Assembly (NCBI RefSeq): GCF_014164585.1
Contig: NZ_JACJFM010000003.1
Span: 162,397 to 226,396 of the forward strand
Direction: 5' to 3'
Origin: Oceanospirillum sediminis
GTDB lineage: Bacteria; Pseudomonadota; Gammaproteobacteria; Pseudomonadales; Halomonadaceae
Length of the DNA: 64,000 bases
The notes under the pieces were generated by a model that was given only the letters and a program-made list of their open reading frames with translations, searched no databases and had not been told where the DNA came from. A program made the translations under genes and the position numbers. Shown here one piece after another: positions 49,839-56,127 of this stretch (position 1 is its first letter; each line of letters starts with the position of its first letter).

Positions 49839-50350
49839 TATCTATTTTTAATGCACTTTGGGTCTCTAATTAAGAAAAAATATTATTTCTGTAATTGGTT
49901 GTAATTGACTTTTTATATTGCATAATATTTTTTATATAGGGTTTGGAATGCTTTTGAGTTAATGTCTTGTTATTTTTATTTGGTTTTCCATGAAATAGTT
50001 ATAATGGTGAAAGAATAATTTAAAATAACGAAGAAAGTGAATGATTAGTACTTGATGGATAGTAAAAATCACCTTGGGCCAAAAGCTTTTTTGATTATTA
50101 GATTAAGTTGATGAGTATTTTAGGCCAAATTTTGCAATGTTGAAAGTATACCTGCTATAGAATGGTAAATTGATTTAAGAGTGAGAGTGGTTTTTTGATT
50201 TTTCATGGTTGTTTGGTATGAATGGATTGGGGAAATATTTGGAAGAAATAGTCTGTAAATAGAAGGTGGTAGGTTTTATTATGATGATGAATATTTATTG
50301 TGTTTTTTTAATATTATAAGTGGTTTTAGCTATCTAGATGTGAGAGACGT
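49839..50350. other. AT-rich leader upstream of the four-gene operon
   Basis: About 510 bp, rich in T and A runs, without an open frame longer than about 20 codons. It probably holds the operon promoter. TTGACT at about 49904 followed by A/T-rich candidates for a -10 box is suggestive but ambiguous. Confidence 0.4.
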
Positions 50351-51313
50351 ATGCCGGAGTACTTTGAAGAAGATACTTTAGATGATTTGCTTAATAAGGT
50401 CACGAAGAAGGTTCTATGTTGTGGAAGTAAGCTCAATCCTAGTAGAGGGCAGATGCGAGAGCTTTTTGGTGTCAGTATTGTTCTTAAAAATCCTCGAGCT
50501 AGGCTAAGTCGTAGTGAGTCTAGAGGCAAAGTGCTCAGTGCATTGGGAGAGTTGCTGTGGTATTTGTCAGGGGAGAGCAAGTTAGAATTTATTCAATACT
50601 ACCTTAGTAAGTACGAAGAAGAATCAGATGATGGTGTCTTAGTTAGAAGCGGTTATGGTGATAGGCTTTTTAAGTATAATAATATAAATCAAATCGATAA
50701 TGTTATAGAAACTTTAAAGAGAAAGTCTTCTTCAAGAAGGGCTGTTGTACAAATATTTGATGGGAGTGATTTAGCTGGGAATTATAGCTCAATACCATGT
50801 ACCTGCCTTTTTCAGTTTGCTATTAGAAATGGTAGGCTGCATATGATTACTTATATGAGATCAAATGATATACATTTAGGATTGCCGCATGACATATTTT
50901 CATTCACAATGATTCAGGAGATTATTGCAAAATCTATAGGTTGTGATATTGGTGAATATCAGCATTTTGTAGGTAGTTTGCATCTTTATGAAAGAAATGT
51001 TGATGCTGCAGAGCAATACTTGTCTGAAGGGTTTCATGATCAGATCGAAATGGATGCAATGCCAGATTCAGATCCTTGGGAAGCTATTAAGGTAGTATTG
51101 TCATTTGAAGAAAAATTGAGAGTATCAAGCTGCAGTCTTAATATCCCAGAGGAATTACATGAATACTGGAAAGATATATGTAGATTGTTGGTTGTGTTTA
51201 AATATATAAAGAACAAAAAAAGTGAGCTGCTGCCTGGATGTGTTGATACAATAAGTAATGATTACTTGAAGCTGTATGTGAGGGATAAAATTCATAGCTT
51301 TCTATCAGAGTAA
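50351..51313 (+). CDS. ThyA-family pyrimidine hydroxymethylase-like protein (Asn-to-Asp at the base-selecting site)
   Basis: The 320-residue product has the thymidylate synthase fold. Residues equivalent to the E. coli enzyme are visible: E67/W70 in GELLWYLSG, the partner Arg pair in SSSRRAVVQ, nucleophile C150 in SIPCTCLFQF, R170-S171-x-D173 in MRSNDIHLGLP, and H211/Y213 in GSLHLYERN. The Asn that reads dUMP (E. coli N177) is D181 in GLPHDI. The same Asn-to-Asp change marks dCMP hydroxymethylases such as T4 gp42, so I infer hydroxymethylation of (d)CMP rather than dTMP synthesis. A C-terminal extension of about 60 residues is extra. It is the first gene of an AT-rich operon. Confidence 0.85.
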   Translation: MPEYFEEDTLDDLLNKVTKKVLCCGSKLNPSRGQMRELFGVSIVLKNPRARLSRSESRGKVLSALGELLWYLSGESKLEFIQYYLSKYEEESDDGVLVRSGYGDRLFKYNNINQIDNVIETLKRKSSSRRAVVQIFDGSDLAGNYSSIPCTCLFQFAIRNGRLHMITYMRSNDIHLGLPHDIFSFTMIQEIIAKSIGCDIGEYQHFVGSLHLYERNVDAAEQYLSEGFHDQIEMDAMPDSDPWEAIKVVLSFEEKLRVSSCSLNIPEELHEYWKDICRLLVVFKYIKNKKSELLPGCVDTISNDYLKLYVRDKIHSFLSE

Positions 51314-51389
51314 CTTTAAATTGCTTGATTTTTCTTCAGTGGACGTAATATATTTGAACTATACTTTAGTAAGTTTAAGGTGCTTAGCT

Positions 51390-51683
51390 TTGGCCGTATA
51401 TGTCGATAATGTCAGGATTCCATGGAGGGGTAGAAAATGGTGCCATCTTGTAGCTGACTCTACAGATGAGTTACATGATTTTGCTAGGATATTGGGTCTG
51501 AAAAGAGCTTGGTTTCAGCCAAACGCCTCTTACCCTCATTATGATATTACAATCGAAACCCGTGAAATTGCTTTACGAATGGGGGCAATAGAAGGGTCTC
51601 GGAAAGAAATCATAAGATGTGCTCGTAAAATGAAGGAAGAGATGTGTGGTGTTCATGTTCAACAATTATCTCTGCTTTTATAA
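51390..51683 (+). CDS. DUF4031 domain protein
   Basis: From TTG 51390 (AAGGTG at 7 nt) the product is 97 residues, starting (M)AVYVDNVRIPWRGRKW as DUF4031 proteins do; the earlier TTG at 51321 gives an unsupported extension. The family pattern is clear: VYVD then W-R-G-R-K-W-C-H-L-V-A-D, STDELHDFARILGLKRAWFQ and PHYDITIETREIALRMGAIE. Function is unknown; the conserved Asp, His and Arg residues suggest a small nucleotide- or phosphate-binding protein. It lies 76 bp after the hydroxymethylase-like gene. Confidence 0.85.
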   Translation: MAVYVDNVRIPWRGRKWCHLVADSTDELHDFARILGLKRAWFQPNASYPHYDITIETREIALRMGAIEGSRKEIIRCARKMKEEMCGVHVQQLSLLL

Positions 51684-51689
51684 CTAATA

Positions 51690-52505
51690 ATGGGAGCTTT
51701 TGGATGTATGGACTCTATAGAAATTATATCGGAATTAATCTCTAGGATTGATAAATATAATTTGAAAGAAACATCTGTCATTCCATGGGCAGCACCAATT
51801 GTTTCATTTGGGGATATTTCTTGCGCAAAAGTTGCAACATTAGGTTTGAATCCAAGCAATCTAGAGTATGTAGATTCGAAAGGTATAGAGCTTACAGGAG
51901 TAAATCGTCGATTTCATACTTTAACATCATTAAATATTGAAAATTGGCATGAAATAAATGACGAGCATATAGATTTAATACTTTGTTCTTGTAATGATTA
52001 CTTTAATCATAATCCATATGATGCATGGTTCAATGTTCTTGAAAAACTTTTTTTAGAAAACGGTCATACTTATTATGGAATGTTTTCTGATTTGGTTCAT
52101 TTAGATTTAGTTCCATTTGTTACTGAAAAGAAATGGGCTAAACTTTCTCATGTGCAGCGAAGTAAGTTGTTAGAAGTTTCGGGGGATGTACTAGGCTATA
52201 TATTGAGAGGTAATGATATAAGGTTTTTGGTTTTGAATGGTCAGTCGGTAATTAATCATTTAGAATATATAAGTGATGTTAGGTTTGATAAGGAAGTTAT
52301 GCCTGATTGGGAACTACCTCGTAAAAAAGGTAATGGCATTGCTGGTTACTCATATATAGGGAAGTTAAACAGAATTCTTAGTGTTGATTTGGAAAAAGAG
52401 ATAATTGTTTTAGGTTTTAATCATAATTTACAAAGTAGCTTTGGTGTTACCAAAGGTGTAAAAAAGTCTATTGAATTGTGGGTTTCAAAAGAAATAGGAC
52501 GGTAA
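51690..52505 (+). CDS. Uracil-DNA-glycosylase-like protein
   Basis: The 271-residue product (ATG 51690; ATG 51708 after GGGAG is an alternative) shows a UDG-superfamily-like layout: ATLGLNPSNLEYV near residue 50, where UDGs have the catalytic-water loop, DLVHLDLVPF near residue 135, and a C-terminal LGFNHNLQSSFGVTKGVKKS where UDGs have the DNA-intercalating His loop. The usual Asp of GQDPY is Asn (N54), so classic uracil excision is not assured. I recognise the fold pattern but no named family. It lies between DUF4031 and the pyrophosphorylase-like gene, 6 bp and 1 bp away. Confidence 0.6.
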   Translation: MGAFGCMDSIEIISELISRIDKYNLKETSVIPWAAPIVSFGDISCAKVATLGLNPSNLEYVDSKGIELTGVNRRFHTLTSLNIENWHEINDEHIDLILCSCNDYFNHNPYDAWFNVLEKLFLENGHTYYGMFSDLVHLDLVPFVTEKKWAKLSHVQRSKLLEVSGDVLGYILRGNDIRFLVLNGQSVINHLEYISDVRFDKEVMPDWELPRKKGNGIAGYSYIGKLNRILSVDLEKEIIVLGFNHNLQSSFGVTKGVKKSIELWVSKEIGR

Positions 52506-52506
52506 A

Positions 52507-53448
52507 GTGAAGAAGCTGACAGGGAGGAATCGTGAACTCTTTAATTCATTAAGTTCTAGGATTATGGAGTTTCATGATCGCCACGAGCCTTTGCCTGGTA
52601 TTTTACATGACCAGCAATTAGATGTATTTGTTTATCAAATTATTGATAGTATTCGGAGAGTAGAGTTTGCTTCTCAGATAGGTAGTCGAAATGACTCCCA
52701 TCGTCGTATGGATCCAAATGATGAAATGTTTGATCCACTAAAAGCAGCAAAACTACACTTTAGTGATGGAAATATTGATGAGGCCTGTTGGTTGGTATTT
52801 TTAGCAACTCATTGTGGCAAGCATGCGATAGATGGGTGGAAGTTGTCTCGGGATATATATGGAATGTCAGGAAAAAATATTATGAGCTGGGAGTGGGCTT
52901 GTAATAATCAGTACTATATAGAACAATGGATGAGTGATCATTTTGATAGATCTTCAACTGGACGATTTGGTAATCATAGAAAATATGAAACCTTAGACTC
53001 ATCATCTAGAGTGTCAACAGCTAATGTTCTTCAAAGCTATATAAAGTGGGTTCAGCGAGAAGGTGGGCATGAAGCTCTAATTCAGAATGCTAGTATAAAT
53101 ACAGGAGGTAACCCTCGATCTATGTTTCGTTGGCTGTATAATAATATGGATGTGCTTAGATTTGGGCGTACAGGTAAATTTGATTTTTTAACAATGCTAG
53201 CGAAACTTGGCATTGTTAATATTGAAGCAGACTCTACGTATTTATGGGAGGCTTCGGGTCCTCTTGATGGAGCTCGCCTTTTGTTTTTTGGGTCAAAAAA
53301 TTCTTCCCTCAATACCCTCTCTTCCAGAGAGCTTGATCAAAAACTGATCCAGCTCGCTGATTTCTTAGGAATTGGAATGCAAGAAATGGAAGACTCCCTT
53401 TGTAATTGGCAAAAAAATCCTAACAGGTATAATCACTTTAGGGGCTAA
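52507..53448 (+). CDS. Alpha-glutamyl/putrescinyl-thymine pyrophosphorylase clade 3-like protein
   Basis: The 313-residue product (GTG 52507 after AGGACGG) matches what I know of aGPT-Pplase clade 3: HEPLPGI near residue 26, QIIDSIRRVEF, FDPLKAAKLH, DEACWLVFLATHCGKH, FGNHRKYETL (154-163), FGRTGKFDFLTMLAKLGI (219-236), GPLDGARLLF and a C-terminal LCNWQKNPNRYNHFRG. The superfamily is related to helix-hairpin-helix DNA glycosylases and is proposed to displace pyrophosphate from activated hydroxymethyl-pyrimidine to attach an amine or amino acid in phage DNA. That matches the hydroxymethylase-like first gene. Confidence 0.7.
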   Translation: MKKLTGRNRELFNSLSSRIMEFHDRHEPLPGILHDQQLDVFVYQIIDSIRRVEFASQIGSRNDSHRRMDPNDEMFDPLKAAKLHFSDGNIDEACWLVFLATHCGKHAIDGWKLSRDIYGMSGKNIMSWEWACNNQYYIEQWMSDHFDRSSTGRFGNHRKYETLDSSSRVSTANVLQSYIKWVQREGGHEALIQNASINTGGNPRSMFRWLYNNMDVLRFGRTGKFDFLTMLAKLGIVNIEADSTYLWEASGPLDGARLLFFGSKNSSLNTLSSRELDQKLIQLADFLGIGMQEMEDSLCNWQKNPNRYNHFRG

Positions 53449-53460
53449 ATTAATACTATA

Positions 53461-53557
53461 AGGCTTCTCGACGTTAGGTGTGGATTTATTGAAATGATTC
53501 CAATCTGAGCAAATAATCAGCCAGTAAATCAAATCCACACGCAACGTCGAAGAACCT
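53461..53557. repeat. Large imperfect inverted repeat (copies B and C) between convergent island genes
   Basis: Arm B (53461-53487) and arm C (53531-53557) are 27-nt inverted repeats matching at 22 positions, with a 43-nt loop. Arm B is the inverse of copy A at 49820. The repeat abuts the antitoxin stop and begins 12 bp after the pyrophosphorylase-like gene, so it could end transcripts from both sides as well as mark cassette ends. Confidence 0.75.
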
Positions 53558-53558
53558 A

Positions 53559-54674
53559 TTATAATACTAGTTGGTTAATGTGTTCTTCAGAATATCTTTC
53601 TTTAAGTTTATTGTTATGACTTTTCTTGCATTTGTTTGAATGTTGCATTTGACCAACAACAATACCTGGGGATATCCCTAAAGTTTTAGAAAAACTAAGA
53701 ATAGCTCTATAACTGCTTTGTGGGTTTAGCTTCGAAAACTCAGCCTGATATTCTTTTGGGATTAAGGTATCAAATGCAAAATCATTAGCCTCTTTTTCAA
53801 TTTCTTTATTTGCATTAGGCTGGTTTTCATTGTCAACTAATATGCTGTTGTTTTCTTTTAAATATCTTTCATGAAGAACTAAATGTCCTGCCTCATGAAA
53901 AAAGGAAAACCAAAACTGATCATCAGATAGGCCTCTAAAACTAAGAATCATCAAAGCTTTATTTTCTGAAATAAATCGAACTGCTCCACTGGCTCTGCAG
54001 CCTTCAGGTTCTCTTGCAACAACAAGAGCTACACCACTATCAGCACAGATTCTGCGCATCTCTGGTATAAATTTTGAGGGTTCTTTTTGGCAGCTCAGTT
54101 TTTTGATTTCTGGTAAGCTTTCTTTAAATCTTTTTTTATTCCATGCTGAGCAATGAATTGAATTAGAATCTATCTCGCCTTTTCTTAGCCAGGTAATCGT
54201 TGCTATGTCATTAATACTATATGCTGTGGACTGTCTGAATGCTGTTACATTGGTTTTATTAATATAAATATCATACCAGTCTGATACCGATGTTACGTCG
54301 AAAAAATTAAGACAAGCTGTAAGTTTTTCTTTCTTACTAAATTTTCTATCAAACCAGCCACGTTTGATCATATCGCTTATAGGTAATTGATTAAGCCATT
54401 CTTCATTTTTTTTTATTTGTTTAAGAGATAGCCTATATTGCGTTTCCCGAGATATCCAAAACTTTGACGGAGCTCCTAGGGTCTTAGATAACAGGCACGC
54501 AAGATCATCATTTATTTCCAATGATCCTTTTATTAAGCTCTCTGTATCGATTACAGATTTTCTAATGCTGTGAGCAAAATACTCGATCGACCAATCTCTT
54601 TCTTCTAAGAATTCTTTAATGGTCTCACCAGGAGGGCAAGCCCACTCAGGACGAAAGCTTTGTAAATTATCCAT
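53559..54674 (-). CDS. HigA-like antitoxin fused to ImmA/IrrE (M78) metallopeptidase domain
   Basis: The 371-residue protein has an N-terminal XRE/HigA-type HTH (PPGETIKEFLEERDWSIEYF, then LIKGSLEINDDLACLLSKTL and GAPSKFWISRETQYR) and a C-terminal M78 domain with zinc motif FFHEAGHLVLHE (HExxH at 260-264). Antitoxins of this build neutralise a RelE/HigB-like toxin and may be cleaved or cleave repressors under stress. Its ATG overlaps the toxin gene by 8 bp; toxin-first order is the hig arrangement. Low GC marks it as part of the island. Confidence 0.85.
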   Translation of the reverse strand: MDNLQSFRPEWACPPGETIKEFLEERDWSIEYFAHSIRKSVIDTESLIKGSLEINDDLACLLSKTLGAPSKFWISRETQYRLSLKQIKKNEEWLNQLPISDMIKRGWFDRKFSKKEKLTACLNFFDVTSVSDWYDIYINKTNVTAFRQSTAYSINDIATITWLRKGEIDSNSIHCSAWNKKRFKESLPEIKKLSCQKEPSKFIPEMRRICADSGVALVVAREPEGCRASGAVRFISENKALMILSFRGLSDDQFWFSFFHEAGHLVLHERYLKENNSILVDNENQPNANKEIEKEANDFAFDTLIPKEYQAEFSKLNPQSSYRAILSFSKTLGISPGIVVGQMQHSNKCKKSHNNKLKERYSEEHINQLVL

Positions 54675-55053
54675 GACTCTCTATCCTTAATAGCTTAACT
54701 CTATGAACTTTACTCCAATTAGTCGTACCGTCTGCATTTTTAGGAGGGGTTGCATGTCCACAAACGAGTACTAATTTATTTTGATTCATAAGAGTTATCT
54801 CTATTCTACCATTAGTTTCATTATCCAGTGCTTTTGACATGCCTGGTAACTCAAATAGATCAGAAAAGTCTGTTGCCGCAGATAAATCGGCAAGCCATCT
54901 TTTAAGTTTATTTGACAAAGCAGTACCAAAATGATCTTGGGCTCGATGCTCATGTATGCAGAGCTCTCGAAGCTCTTCGTCCTCAAATCTTAGCTCCAAA
55001 GGCGATGTTCTCTCTGTATTTGCAAATTCGACTGGTCCATACAGGTAACGCAA
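54667..55053 (-). CDS. HigB/RelE-like toxin
   Basis: The 128-residue product resembles HigB-type toxins: ELRFEDEELRELCIHEHRAQ, a hydrophobic LKRWLADLSAATDFSDLFEL segment, PGMSKAL and a C-terminal strand ITLMNQNKLVLVCGHATPP followed by HRVKLLRIE. Such toxins cut mRNA in the ribosome A site. No in-frame ATG exists; TTG 55053 is the first usable start after a stop. Its location upstream of and overlapping an HTH-ImmA antitoxin supports the call. Confidence 0.72.
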   Translation of the reverse strand: MRYLYGPVEFANTERTSPLELRFEDEELRELCIHEHRAQDHFGTALSNKLKRWLADLSAATDFSDLFELPGMSKALDNETNGRIEITLMNQNKLVLVCGHATPPKNADGTTNWSKVHRVKLLRIESHG

Positions 55054-55150
55054 CCTTGAATTTTACATGATTTAGCCTATTTCATAAATTACTTAAACTG
55101 CCAATTGCAATATTTATATCAGGTTCTTTTTACATCGAGTTTTGTTGTCA
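55054..55150. other. Probable toxin-antitoxin promoter region and right island end
   Basis: About 100 bp of AT-rich sequence upstream of the toxin start, ending at the displaced kinase segment. It should carry the TA promoter. No further copy of the 19-bp repeat is seen. Confidence 0.35.
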
Positions 55151-55237
55151 AAATTGCGCGCTTGTGTGGATATCCGTGCTTTATTTGAGCCTTATCGTGA
55201 CAGCGCTGAGCAAAATAGCGAAACCGCAGTGCCTTGA
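55151..55237 (+). pseudogene. Displaced 3' end of the ABC1 kinase gene
   Basis: This fragment encodes KLRACVDIRALFEPYRDSAE then QNSETAVP and a TGA stop in the kinase frame. It matches the C-terminus of the intact gene (KLRACVDIRAVFEPYCADVE). It has no start and is cut off from the gene by the island, so it is a remnant marking the insertion site. Confidence 0.85.
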
Positions 55238-55324
55238 TTCAACGGATATCTTGCTGGCAAAGGCGAAAAATAATATCGGATTTAGTCAGGAAGTACTGGC
55301 AATAATTTTTTTACTGGATAAAAA

Positions 55325-55344
55325 TACTGTATAAAACAACAGTA
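55325..55344 (+). promoter_or_regulatory. SOS (LexA) box upstream of the LexA-like autoprotease gene
   Basis: TACTGTATAAAACAACAGTA fits the gammaproteobacterial LexA consensus CTG-N10-CAG with flanking TA on both sides. It lies 30 bp before the start codon, overlapping the likely promoter, so DNA-damage induction is expected. Confidence 0.85.
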
Positions 55345-55373
55345 TTGCCGGATGCGGTTATTCAGGAGTCATT

Positions 55374-55868
55374 ATGTCTGCCCAGAAACAGCTTTTTCTT
55401 CTGCGTGATTTTACCAGCCAGGACCATAATCAACTGTGGCAGGAAGCCCTGTATCTGAAGCCCGGTCAGGATGAGCAATCCCCCCAGCCTGTTGTGCCTT
55501 TACTGGGTTGGGTAACAGCAGGCCAGCCGATGGATATCTGTGAAAGTCAGGAAAAGATCGCTATCCCGCCACAGCTGGTAAAAAAGAATACCTATGCCCT
55601 GAAAGTCCGGGGTGACTCTATGATCGAAGCCAATATCCATGATGGCGATATCATCATTATTGAGCAGCGTCAGAGTGTTGAGAATGGCGAGACCTGCGTG
55701 GTCATGATCAACAATCAGTATGTCACCCTGAAGCGTCTTTATATTGATCGGTCCGGGGTGCGGCTGGACCCGGCTAACAGCGATATGGCATCGATTTACC
55801 TGCGTAACGAAGATGTGCAGGTGCTGGGTATCGTAATGGGGCTGAAGCGTCGGCATCCACTACAGTGA
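55374..55868 (+). CDS. LexA/UmuD-like S24 autoprotease without DNA-binding domain
   Basis: The 164-residue protein consists of an unrelated N-terminal stretch of about 40 residues and a complete LexA-type peptidase domain: cleavage-site region GWVTAGQPMD (Ala-Gly), nucleophile Ser in KVRGDSMIEANIHDGDIIII and the general-base Lys in NQYVTLKRLY. There is no HTH, so it cannot be a LexA repressor on its own. It resembles UmuD in build, but no umuC follows. A perfect SOS box and AGGAG precede it. It may be a stand-alone SOS-controlled co-protease-dependent switch. It is followed by a small hairpin (GATATCC/GGATATC near 55877). Confidence 0.82.
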   Translation: MSAQKQLFLLRDFTSQDHNQLWQEALYLKPGQDEQSPQPVVPLLGWVTAGQPMDICESQEKIAIPPQLVKKNTYALKVRGDSMIEANIHDGDIIIIEQRQSVENGETCVVMINNQYVTLKRLYIDRSGVRLDPANSDMASIYLRNEDVQVLGIVMGLKRRHPLQ

Positions 55869-56127
55869 TGTTCTGATGATATCCGCAGGATATCGGCATT
55901 ATATACCGTGATAAAAGTTTGGCTGATATCAAACTGAACATTGAGGGTTCAGCGTTTTTCATGCTCCTGTGTGCTCCTAAAGTCTCAATGCTCCGAAAGA
56001 GACTTATCAATATCCCGCCAGTTGTCTGAATATTTACTCCATGGATGGTGAGAGCTGACTGCCGGATAACGGTCAGAATGCCCGGGCACTGGCTATTAAA
56101 AAAATAATATTCAGGAGCTGAAGATTC

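Larger units (their letters stand above)
49686..55161. mobile_element. AT-rich genomic island inserted in the 3' end of the ABC1 kinase gene
   Basis: About 5.5 kb of clearly more AT-rich DNA separates two copies of the kinase 3' end (49686-49733 and 55149-55196; identical 13-bp core CAAAATTGCGCGC). It holds a four-gene plus-strand operon and a two-gene minus-strand toxin-antitoxin pair. Copies of a 19-27 nt repeat lie near the left end and between the two gene sets. No integrase or transposase is present, so movement must have used an outside enzyme or recombination between flanks. Boundaries are inferred from the duplication. Confidence 0.75.

Noticed and set aside
50351-51313. Ordinary thymidylate synthase (thyA)
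   Set aside because: The base-reading Asn is Asp, the protein has extra C-terminal sequence, and the context is an AT-rich island rather than the usual lgt-thyA-folA neighbourhood.
53461-53557. Integron attC site
   Set aside because: Core-like motifs occur, but locally in the order GTTRRRY then RYYYAAC, the reverse of an attC, and there is no integrase or cassette array.
55374-55868. Main lexA repressor gene
   Set aside because: No DNA-binding domain; it can only be an autoprotease-type relative.
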